A stretch of DNA of 8,070 bases from Flavobacterium sp. (GCA_015478765.1 JADMKR010000020.1:1-8070), one strand, 5' to 3'; shown: positions 1-6,588, numbered from the stretch's first letter. Program-made: numbers and translations. The notes: generated from the letters alone by a model not told the origin.

Positions 1-687
1 GCAGAGATGTCCCTGAATTTCAATTTTCAGTTCCGGGTTTGACTGCATGACGAACAGCAGTTCGTAAAGTTTTCCGCGCGAGTCGTTGGTTATCGCGAAG
101 GTGTTTATCTGAAAGTTTAAATTTTCGAGTTTCAATACATCACCAGCCTTGGCAAGATCAACCTGACGCATGAAGAGCGTGTCAAGCTTAAATTCGGACG
201 TGGTTCCGTTGGGATTTTGCAGCGTAAGGTTTACCGGATATTTTACAGGAACGCGCGCTGTAGCAACTTTTTGATTGATTCCCAGGATTTCGTCTTCCCT
301 CGGCAGATCTTTCTCCAGTAAGTAATAAATCGTTACTTTCCGATTTTCTGCTTTTACAGCTGAATGCTTATGCAATTCACCAAAACTCCGGGTGCGAAAA
401 TCATCCCGCATTTTGATTTTTCCGCGAATCCAGCTGGCCACGGTGCGAACACGCTTTTGGGCCAATGTGTCGTTGAACCCCGTAGTACCATCTTCATCGG
501 TATAACCATTTATGGCAACAACTTTTACGTTGGGATTTTCCGATAACCATGAGGTTAGTTTTTGTACTTCGGTTTGATCCAGGTCGAACTTATTACTGTC
601 GAAATAGACTGAGAATTGCTCTTGGGAAAAAGAAAGTGAGGTACTGAGGGCAAATAGATATATGAGTAGGCTTCTCATAAATAACAT
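1..687 (-). CDS. Exported tandem OmpA-like domain protein (partial, 3' end outside window)
   Basis: Translating the minus strand from ATG 687 gives 229 residues, open to the window edge, so the C-terminus is missing. Residues 1-21 look like a Sec signal peptide: MRSLL, then a hydrophobic stretch ending SLSFSQ. Residues about 24-125 form an OmpA-like domain: VYFDSNKFDLD (27-37), INGYTDEDGT (59-68), LAQKRVRTVASWI (75-87) and NRKVTI (115-120), matching the family's FD...L, GYTD/GHTD, L...RA..V and NRRV motifs. A second, similar unit starts near residue 186 (LENLNFQ, then a helix, then KIEIQGH) and is cut off. OmpA-like domains usually bind peptidoglycan, so a periplasmic, cell-wall-contacting role is likely; this is inferred from the family. 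No N-terminal beta-barrel precedes the domain, so it is not a classical OmpA porin. An in-frame ATG at 678 fits a standard signal peptide equally well and may be the true start. The gene is separated from the upstream glutamine synthetase by that gene's terminator. Confidence 0.85.
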   Translation of the reverse strand, partial: MLFMRSLLIYLFALSTSLSFSQEQFSVYFDSNKFDLDQTEVQKLTSWLSENPNVKVVAINGYTDEDGTTGFNDTLAQKRVRTVASWIRGKIKMRDDFRTRSFGELHKHSAVKAENRKVTIYYLLEKDLPREDEILGINQKVATARVPVKYPVNLTLQNPNGTTSEFKLDTLFMRQVDLAKAGDVLKLENLNFQINTFAITNDSRGKLYELLFVMQSNPELKIEIQGHLC

Positions 688-698
688 AGTTAAAGATC

Positions 699-706
699 GA
701 AAGTTA
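699..706 (-). promoter_or_regulatory. Possible -7 element for the OmpA-like gene
   Basis: The minus strand reads TAACTTTC, seven of eight positions of the Bacteroidota -7 consensus TAnnTTTG, 11 bp before ATG 687. I see no TTG about 19 bp upstream, and the leader would be very short if ATG 687 is used (somewhat longer with ATG 678). The gene needs its own promoter because a terminator separates it from the synthetase. Weak call. Confidence 0.25.
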
Positions 707-748
707 GTAAAAAATAGTGGAAAGAGGTATCCTTGCTATTAAAGTAAC

Positions 749-772
749 AAAAAACCTGCCAGTTGGCAGGTT
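749..772 (-). terminator. Intrinsic terminator of glutamine synthetase
   Basis: On the minus strand, six bases after the synthetase stop codon, AACCTGCC and GGCAGGTT form a perfect 8-bp stem with a 4-nt loop. The stem ends in a run of six T (754 down to 749). This is a textbook rho-independent terminator and isolates the synthetase transcript from the OmpA-like gene. Confidence 0.92.
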
Positions 773-778
773 AGGGAT

Positions 779-2962
779 TTATTTGGTGAATAGCAACTCA
801 CGGTATTTTGTGAGTGTCCAGATTTCATCGTCGACCAGCAGTTCCAGTTTATCGGAGTGTTCCCGAATACTATCCAAAAACGGTTTGACCTTATCGCAGT
901 ACATCTGCGCCATGTCGGCAGCACTTTCCAGTACGTTTGCCTTTTTTCTGGCTTCGATCATCTCACCGACTTTCGTATTCATCCCTTCAATGTGATATGA
1001 AATTTTCCGAATCAGCACGATTTGCTCCTTACCGATTGTTTCATATTCAGCACCGAAAATTTCCTTAAGTCCTTTTACATTCTCAATCAATGTATTCTGA
1101 TAACGAATTGCGGTTGGGATTACATGATTTCTGGCAATGTCACCCAACACGCGGCTTTCGATTTGAATTTTCTTGGTGTATTCTTCCAATTCGATTTCGT
1201 ATCGCGCTTCCACTTCAACATGGTTCATAATGTTGAGTTCGCTGAACAAATCAAATGATTTTTGCGATATTCTGGCTTTCAGTGCTTCGGGTGTTGTTTT
1301 ATGATTGCTCAGACCCCGTTTTTCAGCCTCGTTTTCCCAGGCTTCGCTATAGCCATCGCCTTCGAACAGGATATTTTTCGACTGTTTGATATATTCGCGA
1401 AGGACGTTGAAAATTGCGTCATCTTTGCGCATATCGTTCGCTATCAACTCATCTACTTCCTTTTTGAAATCGCGTAATTGTTTGGCGACGATCGCATTTA
1501 AAGTGGTCATTGAATTGGCACAATTGGCGGATGAACCTACAGCCCTGAACTCAAACTTGTTTCCGGTGAAAGCGAAAGGTGATGTCCGGTTCCTGTCGGT
1601 GTTATCCAGCAATACATAAGGAATTTTTCCGACGACATTAAGTTTAAGGTCGGTTTTTTCCTTTGGTGATAATTTGCCCGATGAAACTCCTTCCAACTCG
1701 GCCAGGACTTTTGTCAATTGCTCACCGATAAATATTGATATGATTGCCGGCGGTGCTTCGTTGGCGCCGAGGCGGTGGTCGTTGCTGGCTGTTGCGATCG
1801 CTGCCCGCATCAATTCCTCATAAATGTTTACCGCTTTGATGGTATTTACGAAAAATGTCAGAAACTGAAGGTTACTCATCGGGGTTTTTCCCGGACTTAA
1901 CAGGTTTACGCCTGTATCGGTTGCCATCGACCAATTGTTGTGCTTGCCTGAACCGTTGACACCTTTGAAAGGCTTCTCATGGAACAGCACTTTAAAGTCA
2001 TGGCGTTCGCCAACTTTCTGCATGACATCCATTAGTAGCGAATTGTGATCCACGGCAAGGTTAGTCTCTTCAAAGATAGGCGCAAGCTCAAACTGGTTGG
2101 GAGCAACCTCATTATGTCGCGTTTTTACGGGAATTCCCAAAAGCATGCACTCTTCTTCCAGCTCGCGCATATACATTAGAACCCGACTTGGGATTGATCC
2201 AAAATAATGATCATCAAGCTGCTGACCTTTGGCCGAAGTATGGCCAAGTAAGGTACGGCCAGTTATCATAATATCGGGACGGGAGCTTGCCAGTGCGGTG
2301 TCTATCAAAAAATACTCCTGTTCCCAACCTAAAGTAGCGGTAACTTTTTTTACGTTCTTATCAAAATATCGGCACACATCGGTAGCAGCTTCGTCAATTG
2401 CACTCAATGCCCGCAATAAAGGCGTTTTGTAATCTAATGCTTCTCCGGTATATGAAATAAAAACGGTGGGTATGCAGAGTGTCGTACCATAAATAAAAGC
2501 AGGTGAAGTTGGATCCCAGGCGGTATAGCCACGCGCTTCAAAGGTATTTCGAATTCCGCCGTTTGGAAAACTGGACGCATCTGGCTCTTGCTGAACCAAT
2601 TGACCGCCTCCAAACTTTTCCATACTGGTACCTTCGGGCGTCGTTTCAAAAAAAGCGTCATGTTTTTCGGCAGTGCTTCCTGTTAATGGCTGGAACCAAT
2701 GTGTATAATGCGTCACTCCTTTTGCGATAGCCCATTCCTTCATTCCCATGGCAATGTAGTCTGCCAATTTACGATCGATGCGTTTCCCGTGAAGAATGGC
2801 ATCTTTAACACCGTTATAGGCGTCTTCAGTGAGAAAATTTTTCATCGACACATCGTTAAAAACATTGCATCCAAACAGATTCGATTTTCTATCGGATTCT
2901 TCAAATTTAACAGGTGGTCTGGAGGAAGCGGTCTTCAAAGCTTCAAAACGTAGTGTAGCCAT
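779..2962 (-). CDS. glnN: Glutamine synthetase type III
   Basis: Cytosolic ATP-dependent ligation of ammonia to glutamate, the main ammonia-assimilation step. The 727 residues match the usual length of GSIII (about 700-730), far longer than GSI or GSII (about 350-470). The N-terminal GSIII-specific region includes KFGGGQLVQQEPDASSFPNG (116-135). Catalytic-core motifs follow: GWEQEYFLID (212-221, metal-binding Glu residues), RHNEVAPNQFELAPIF (282-297), GVNGSGKHNNWSM (334-346, ATP/glutamate site) and DRNRTSPFAFTGNKFEFRAV (456-475, with the Arg and Glu residues of the active site). A long C-terminal helical extension (about 490-727) is also typical of GSIII. Family members studied, such as GlnN of Bacteroides fragilis, form double hexameric rings; this is known for the family, not visible here. 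The gene is intact, with its own upstream palindrome and downstream terminator, so it is probably monocistronic. No amtB or glnB homologue lies in the window. Confidence 0.97.
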   Translation of the reverse strand: MATLRFEALKTASSRPPVKFEESDRKSNLFGCNVFNDVSMKNFLTEDAYNGVKDAILHGKRIDRKLADYIAMGMKEWAIAKGVTHYTHWFQPLTGSTAEKHDAFFETTPEGTSMEKFGGGQLVQQEPDASSFPNGGIRNTFEARGYTAWDPTSPAFIYGTTLCIPTVFISYTGEALDYKTPLLRALSAIDEAATDVCRYFDKNVKKVTATLGWEQEYFLIDTALASSRPDIMITGRTLLGHTSAKGQQLDDHYFGSIPSRVLMYMRELEEECMLLGIPVKTRHNEVAPNQFELAPIFEETNLAVDHNSLLMDVMQKVGERHDFKVLFHEKPFKGVNGSGKHNNWSMATDTGVNLLSPGKTPMSNLQFLTFFVNTIKAVNIYEELMRAAIATASNDHRLGANEAPPAIISIFIGEQLTKVLAELEGVSSGKLSPKEKTDLKLNVVGKIPYVLLDNTDRNRTSPFAFTGNKFEFRAVGSSANCANSMTTLNAIVAKQLRDFKKEVDELIANDMRKDDAIFNVLREYIKQSKNILFEGDGYSEAWENEAEKRGLSNHKTTPEALKARISQKSFDLFSELNIMNHVEVEARYEIELEEYTKKIQIESRVLGDIARNHVIPTAIRYQNTLIENVKGLKEIFGAEYETIGKEQIVLIRKISYHIEGMNTKVGEMIEARKKANVLESAADMAQMYCDKVKPFLDSIREHSDKLELLVDDEIWTLTKYRELLFTK

Positions 2963-2981
2963 ATAGTCATTTTTTATGGGT

Positions 2982-2989
2982 CAAAAGTA
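2982..2989 (-). promoter_or_regulatory. -7 promoter element of glutamine synthetase
   Basis: The minus strand reads TACTTTTG, a perfect match to the Bacteroidota -7 consensus TAnnTTTG, 19 bp before ATG 2962. It predicts a transcript starting near 2977 with a leader of about 15 nt. No TTG-type -33 box lies at the usual distance; the region there is A/T-only. This suggests that the promoter depends on an activator, for which the palindrome at 3016-3037 is the natural candidate. Confidence 0.5.
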
Positions 2990-3015
2990 TAACAAAAAAT
3001 ATATAAATATAATTC

Positions 3016-3037
3016 TACCCTATAGTTTTTTAGGGTA
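3016..3037. promoter_or_regulatory. Palindromic operator candidate upstream of glutamine synthetase
   Basis: TACCCTA (3016-3022) and TAGGGTA (3031-3037) form a perfect 7-bp inverted repeat with an 8-nt A/T spacer. It is not a terminator, since neither strand has a T run directly after the stem. Its centre lies about 50 bp upstream of the predicted synthetase start site, the usual place for a dimeric activator such as a CRP/FNR-type protein. A further CCCTA occurs at 3072-3076. The binding protein is unknown; the regulatory role is inferred from symmetry and position. Confidence 0.45.
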
Positions 3038-3141
3038 AAGAACAAAAAAAACACAATTTAAATCACACACCCCCTACTTTAATTGACTTTCATTCTAAAT
3101 ATATCGTCAAAAACGAAATCGTTAAAATTATAATAACTGGA

Positions 3142-3172
3142 TTGGTTTCATATTAACTAGTGACTAACTTTA
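3142..3172 (+). promoter_or_regulatory. Promoter of the small membrane protein gene
   Basis: TTGG (3142-3145, -33 box) and TAACTTTA (3165-3172, seven of eight positions of TAnnTTTG) are separated by 19 bp, the normal Bacteroidota spacing. The predicted start is near 3179, leaving a leader of about 15 nt that ends in an A-rich stretch before ATG 3195. A short palindrome, AACGA-AA-TCGTT, lies upstream at 3112-3123 and could be an operator, though a palindrome this short can arise by chance. Confidence 0.5.
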
Positions 3173-3194
3173 GCTTACACTAAAAAAATAAATC

Positions 3195-3434
3195 ATGAGA
3201 AATCAAACTTTAATAGGAATTGTTGCAGGGGCTGCTGCAATTGTAGTCGCTGGATCATTATTTAAAAAGAAGAGAGATAAAGCCGCTTCACGTGAAACGG
3301 CAGCGCGAAATCAGGAATACAAAGGAAAACTGAACAATTTACAGCGCAAGGCCCAAAGAGAAATGCGCCATGCAGATGATGGCAGCAACCCAGCGGTAGA
3401 TCGTGTTAACCAGTGGGTGAATGCACCGCATTAA
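3195..3434 (+). CDS. Small single-pass membrane protein, function unknown
   Basis: A 79-residue protein that I do not recognise as a named family. Residues 6-23 are a Gly/Ala/Ile/Val-rich membrane segment (IGIVAGAAAIVVAGSLF) followed at once by KKKRDK, which by the positive-inside rule places the C-terminal tail in the cytoplasm. Residues 24-60 are highly charged and probably helical (many Lys, Arg, Glu, Gln), and the end is NPAVDRVNQWVNAPH. This architecture resembles small YtxH-like or stress-associated membrane proteins, but the similarity is only in layout. It is divergent from glutamine synthetase across 232 bp and has its own promoter and terminator, so it is a single-gene unit. The good promoter, A-rich leader and strong terminator argue that the short frame is a real gene. 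Confidence 0.8.
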   Translation: MRNQTLIGIVAGAAAIVVAGSLFKKKRDKAASRETAARNQEYKGKLNNLQRKAQREMRHADDGSNPAVDRVNQWVNAPH

Positions 3435-3454
3435 AATTAACAACATTTATAGAT

Positions 3455-3477
3455 AAGGCCTTGCGGGGCCTTTTTTT
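3455..3477 (+). terminator. Intrinsic terminator of the small membrane protein gene
   Basis: AAGGCC (3455-3460) pairs with GGCCTT (3467-3472) around a TTGCGG loop and runs into seven T (3471-3477), starting 20 bp after the stop codon. A classical rho-independent terminator on the plus strand. Confidence 0.92.
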
Positions 3478-3535
3478 ATTAGTTTAAAATTGTATAAGAA
3501 AATAGCAAAATTATATAATCAGTTCGGTCTTGAAA

Positions 3536-3565
3536 TTTGAATCTTTACAAATACCTGCAACTTAG
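3536..3565 (+). promoter_or_regulatory. Possible promoter of the glycosyltransferase fusion gene
   Basis: TTTG (3536-3539) is followed after 18 bp by CAACTTAG (3558-3565), a six-of-eight match to TAnnTTTG. It would give a leader of about 95 nt before ATG 3669. A closer alternative -7, TAACTATA (3653-3660), would give an essentially leaderless transcript and has no -33 box. Neither is convincing. Confidence 0.25.
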
Positions 3566-3603
3566 CAACTGCGAAATAAAGTTCATAGAAAAAATTGAAG
3601 TGA

Positions 3604-3631
3604 GTCATGATAATATGACATCGACGTGACA
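3604..3631. promoter_or_regulatory. Cluster of TGAC half-sites at 11-bp spacing
   Basis: GTCAT starts at 3604, ATGACA at 3615 and GTGACA at 3626, so three related half-sites (the first inverted) repeat at exactly 11 bp, one helical turn. The first two form an inverted repeat with a 6-nt spacer, and the last two form a direct repeat. The cluster ends 37 bp before the glycosyltransferase start. This layout is typical of binding sites for dimeric regulators, including response regulators. The regulator is unknown and the function is inferred. Confidence 0.35.
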
Positions 3632-3668
3632 GCGTAATGGCCTCAAGAATAATAACTATAAATGAAAT

Positions 3669-6035
3669 ATGGAGAATTTTAATACATACCAAAGACACAG
3701 TGGCCAGCCGAAATTTCCGGGATTTATATATCCGGAATATATCAGCGAAAAAAAATCAACAGCCGATTCGCCACTTCTGCCTGAAATTCTCTTTATAACT
3801 TCATATCCGCCGCGTCAGTGCGGAATAGCAACATATTCCCAAGATCTAATCAAAGCCTTGGAAAAACAATTTATCCATTCATTCCAGCTAAAAATATGTG
3901 CTTTGGAAAGTGATGCAGAACTTCACCTGTACGATGACGAAGCAGTGAAGTATACATTAAATGCATCTCAGGCGGAATCATTCGCAACTATAGCTTCGAA
4001 AATTAACGCCGATGACAATATTTCGACGGTGGTACTCCAGCATGAATTCGGATTTTTTGCCGAAAATTTCGAAGCATTCCACCAGTTTGTCACTCAAATA
4101 GAAAAACCCCTGGTGGTCGTTTTCCATACGGTTTTACCAGATCCCCAGGAAAATATCAAGAAGAGCGTCCAACACATGTTAGACAATGCTGACGGAGTAA
4201 TTGTGATGACTAAAACCGCGGCCGACGTTCTAACGAATTCCTACCACATAAACAGTGATGTGAAAATAGAGGTAATTCCGCACGGAACCCACTTGGTTCC
4301 TTACCTTGACAAAGAAGTACTAAAAGAGAAATACGGTTATGAAAACCGTAAAATACTTTCGACATTCGGGTTGCTAAATTCGGGAAAAAGCATTGAAACT
4401 ACGCTTGACGCCTTACCGTCGATTGTCAAAACCTGCCCGGAGGCGTTATTTTTAATCATCGGCAAAACCCATCCCACTGTAGCGTATCGTGAAGGTGAAA
4501 AATATCGCGACATGCTGACCAGCAAGATCGAGCAGTTACACCTTACAAAACATGTAAAATTTATCAATAAGTATCTACCGTTGGAAGAGTTATTGGAGTA
4601 TCTACAGATGACTGATATTTATCTATTCACCTCTAAAGATCCGCATCAGGCGGTTAGCGGGACATTTTCATATGCGTTAAGTTGTGCCTGCCCTATAGTT
4701 TCGACACCAATACCTCATGCAACTGAAGTGTTGAGTGAAGGTGCGGGTTTGATATTCGATTTCGGAAATTCCGAACAGTTGGCCGATTGTGTCAACAGGA
4801 TATTGTTTGATGTCAAATTGAGAAACGATATGATCATGAACGGAATGCATAAAATAATTTGCACTTCGTGGCAAAATGCCGCCGTGGCACATGCGAAGTT
4901 TTTCCAAAAATTATCGGATGACGGACTTCGATTACGCTATAGAAATCCTGCCATAAACATGGATCATATCAAAAAAATGACAACCGATTTTGGTATTTTA
5001 CAATTCAGTAAGATCAATTGTCCGGATGTGACTTCAGGGTATACGTTGGATGACAATGCACGGGCGCTAATTGCGTTTTGTCAGCATTATAAGCTTACTC
5101 AGGACGCATCGGATTTAAAATTCATCAAAAAGTACATCGACTTTATAGCCTACTGCGAATGCAGTGACGGAAAGTTCATGAATTACGTGGATTATTATAA
5201 TAATTTCACATTGCAGAATACGGAAGTAAATCTCGAAGACTCTACAGGTCGGGCGATTTGGGCGCTTGGATACGTAATCTCTCTGTCATATATTTTACCC
5301 GACGACATCGTTGACAAAGCAGAACAAATATTTGAACGTTCACTGCGGTACGCCGACAATTTTCATTCGCCGCGCGCAATGGCCTTCATCATTAAAGGCA
5401 TATACTATTATAACCGCGCCATTGAGAGCCGCGCGACTTTAAATTTAGCTGAAACATTTGCAAACCGTCTGGTTCAAATGTATCGACATGAAGCAACTGA
5501 AGATTGGCTCTGGTTTGAAGATAAATTGACATATGCCAACAGTGTACTGCCGGAGGCATTACTTTGCACATATGCTCTGACAGGAAATGTACAATTCAAA
5601 AATATAGCGAAAGAATCTTTTGATTTCTTACTTTCGAAAACCTTCACTGACCAAGCGATCAAAGTGGTTTCAAATAAATCATGGCATCCAAAAGACCAGC
5701 AACCGTCGCGGTTCGGTGAGCAACCGATCGATGTTGCCTACACTATAATTGCATTGCGAAAATTTCATGATGTCTTTAAAGAAAAGGAATATCTCGAAAA
5801 GATGGAGATTGCGTTTAATTGGTTTTTAGGAAATAATCACCTGCAACAGGTAGTGTACAATCCTTGCACAGGGGGATGCTTTGACGGACTTGAAGAAACT
5901 CACGTAAATTTGAATCAGGGCGCCGAATCAAGTATAAGTTACTTGATGGCGAGACTCATGAGCTACAAATTCTTCTCGGATGAAAAAGATCCGTACCAAC
6001 GACGCAGAATAAAATCGGCCACACAAGTAAGTTAA
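3669..6035 (+). CDS. GT4-type glycosyltransferase fused to a six-hairpin-glycosidase-like domain
   Basis: A 788-residue two-domain protein with no signal peptide or membrane segment, so probably cytoplasmic. Residues about 38-415 are a GT-B glycosyltransferase of the GT4 type: ILFITSYPPRQCGIATYS (40-57), VVLQHEFGFF (121-130), EVIPHGTH (201-208), STFGLLNSGKSIE (231-243) and LLEYLQMTDIYLFTSKD (308-324). The usual E-x7-E nucleotide-sugar motif is replaced by QAVSGTFSYAL (327-337). Residues about 430-770 resemble the (alpha/alpha)6 domains of six-hairpin glycosidases, with GYTLDDNARALI (457-468), EDSTGRAIWALG (523-534), EDWLWFEDKLTYANSVLPEA (611-630), GEQPIDVAYTI (683-693) and NQGAESSISYLMARL (749-763). 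Such fusions are often found near GH130 mannoside phosphorylases in other genomes; none lies in this window. A transferase acting on mannose-type or other hexose glycans is plausible, but donor and acceptor cannot be read from the sequence. A monocistronic unit closed by the terminator at 6034-6071. Confidence 0.9.
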   Translation: MENFNTYQRHSGQPKFPGFIYPEYISEKKSTADSPLLPEILFITSYPPRQCGIATYSQDLIKALEKQFIHSFQLKICALESDAELHLYDDEAVKYTLNASQAESFATIASKINADDNISTVVLQHEFGFFAENFEAFHQFVTQIEKPLVVVFHTVLPDPQENIKKSVQHMLDNADGVIVMTKTAADVLTNSYHINSDVKIEVIPHGTHLVPYLDKEVLKEKYGYENRKILSTFGLLNSGKSIETTLDALPSIVKTCPEALFLIIGKTHPTVAYREGEKYRDMLTSKIEQLHLTKHVKFINKYLPLEELLEYLQMTDIYLFTSKDPHQAVSGTFSYALSCACPIVSTPIPHATEVLSEGAGLIFDFGNSEQLADCVNRILFDVKLRNDMIMNGMHKIICTSWQNAAVAHAKFFQKLSDDGLRLRYRNPAINMDHIKKMTTDFGILQFSKINCPDVTSGYTLDDNARALIAFCQHYKLTQDASDLKFIKKYIDFIAYCECSDGKFMNYVDYYNNFTLQNTEVNLEDSTGRAIWALGYVISLSYILPDDIVDKAEQIFERSLRYADNFHSPRAMAFIIKGIYYYNRAIESRATLNLAETFANRLVQMYRHEATEDWLWFEDKLTYANSVLPEALLCTYALTGNVQFKNIAKESFDFLLSKTFTDQAIKVVSNKSWHPKDQQPSRFGEQPIDVAYTIIALRKFHDVFKEKEYLEKMEIAFNWFLGNNHLQQVVYNPCTGGCFDGLEETHVNLNQGAESSISYLMARLMSYKFFSDEKDPYQRRRIKSATQVS

Positions 6036-6071
6036 AAAAAAAGAGACTAAAATTTAGTCTCTTTCTTTTTT
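6034..6071. terminator. Bidirectional terminator between convergent genes
   Basis: AAAGAGACTA (6040-6049) pairs perfectly with TAGTCTCTTT (6055-6064) around a 5-nt loop. The stem is flanked by an A run (6034-6042) on the left and a T run (6066-6071) on the right, so it works as a U-tailed hairpin in both directions. It ends both the glycosyltransferase message (plus) and the lipoprotein message (minus) and overlaps both stop codons. Confidence 0.92.
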
Positions 6072-6588
6072 AGTTCAATTGTCGCACGTTCGTATCGTCT
6101 ATATTATAATATTGTATGACCTTATGATAATCGGAATAGTCAATTGCAGTGGCACCTTTTGAGAAATATCCTGGTATAATTACAATTCGGAATACTTTAC
6201 CTGATGTAAATGACGCCGGTAAAAGGTTGAAATCAAAATCGGCGTCAATGAAAAGCGAAAATTGATCATACGAAAAATTGAAATTATATTGTGCCTGACC
6301 TGCATCAAAATAGTAAACTTGCGGAAGCATCGCCCAAGTATCTATACCGTCATTTACGTTGACTAATTCGTACACCAGCAGATTATCACTTTGTAGAATC
6401 ACCGGATCCAGACCATAAGTGAGAAACCACTCATTCCCGGCATTGAAGTTAACATTTGAAACTTCAAACACTTCCGCTTCTGCCGAAAATCCTGGTGTGC
6501 CCGGTGCGCCTTGAGGTCCCTGCGGACCTTCACAACTCTGTAGCACTGTCATCGCGACTACAGCTACTAGTAAAACTAACTTTTTCAT
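6070..6588 (-). CDS. Collagen-like lipoprotein
   Basis: A 172-residue lipoprotein. Residues 1-18 are a lipoprotein signal (MKKLVLLVAVVAMTVLQS) with lipobox LQSC, giving lipidated Cys19. Directly after it come four collagen-type Gly-X-Y triplets, GPQGPQGAPGTPG (21-33). The rest (about 36-172) is rich in aromatic and Asp/Asn residues in alternating patterns that suggest beta strands, for example VYYFDAGQAQYNFNFSYDQF (91-110) and FRIVIIPGYF (133-142). Proteins with CEGPQGP-type N-termini and this kind of body are widespread in Bacteroidota and usually annotated as collagen-like or hypothetical; their function is not known to me. No Asp/Glu-rich surface-export signal follows the Cys, so the side of the outer membrane is unclear. 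It lies 51 bp after the universal stress gene on the same strand with no terminator and no clear promoter between, so cotranscription is likely. The start follows a run of A. Confidence 0.88.
   Translation of the reverse strand: MKKLVLLVAVVAMTVLQSCEGPQGPQGAPGTPGFSAEAEVFEVSNVNFNAGNEWFLTYGLDPVILQSDNLLVYELVNVNDGIDTWAMLPQVYYFDAGQAQYNFNFSYDQFSLFIDADFDFNLLPASFTSGKVFRIVIIPGYFSKGATAIDYSDYHKVIQYYNIDDTNVRQLN

Noticed and set aside
364..546. 60-codon plus-strand frame opposite the OmpA-like gene
   Set aside because: It is antisense to clear OmpA-domain coding sequence; the minus-strand translation has all the family motifs.
779..2953. Several open frames of 60-90 codons on the plus strand and one on the other minus frame within the glutamine synthetase gene
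   Set aside because: They lie wholly inside a strongly conserved gene, have no leader or promoter of their own, and their translations show no recognisable domain or sensible composition.
3016..3037. TACCCTA/TAGGGTA hairpin considered as a terminator
   Set aside because: No T run follows the stem on either strand, and it lies between divergent genes, where no transcript should end.
2963..3194. Riboswitch or other structured RNA leader before glutamine synthetase (for example a glutamine-sensing element)
   Set aside because: The predicted leader is only about 15 nt, and I see no conserved stem-rich pattern in the A/T-rich upstream DNA.
3662..3682. Six-codon frame (MKYGEF) overlapping the start of the glycosyltransferase fusion, considered as a leader peptide
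   Set aside because: It is very short, has no regulatory codon run and no attenuator hairpin, and is expected by chance in A/T-rich DNA.
4337..5662. Three minus-strand frames of 62-76 codons opposite the glycosyltransferase fusion
   Set aside because: Antisense shadows of conserved motifs, with no start context or terminator.
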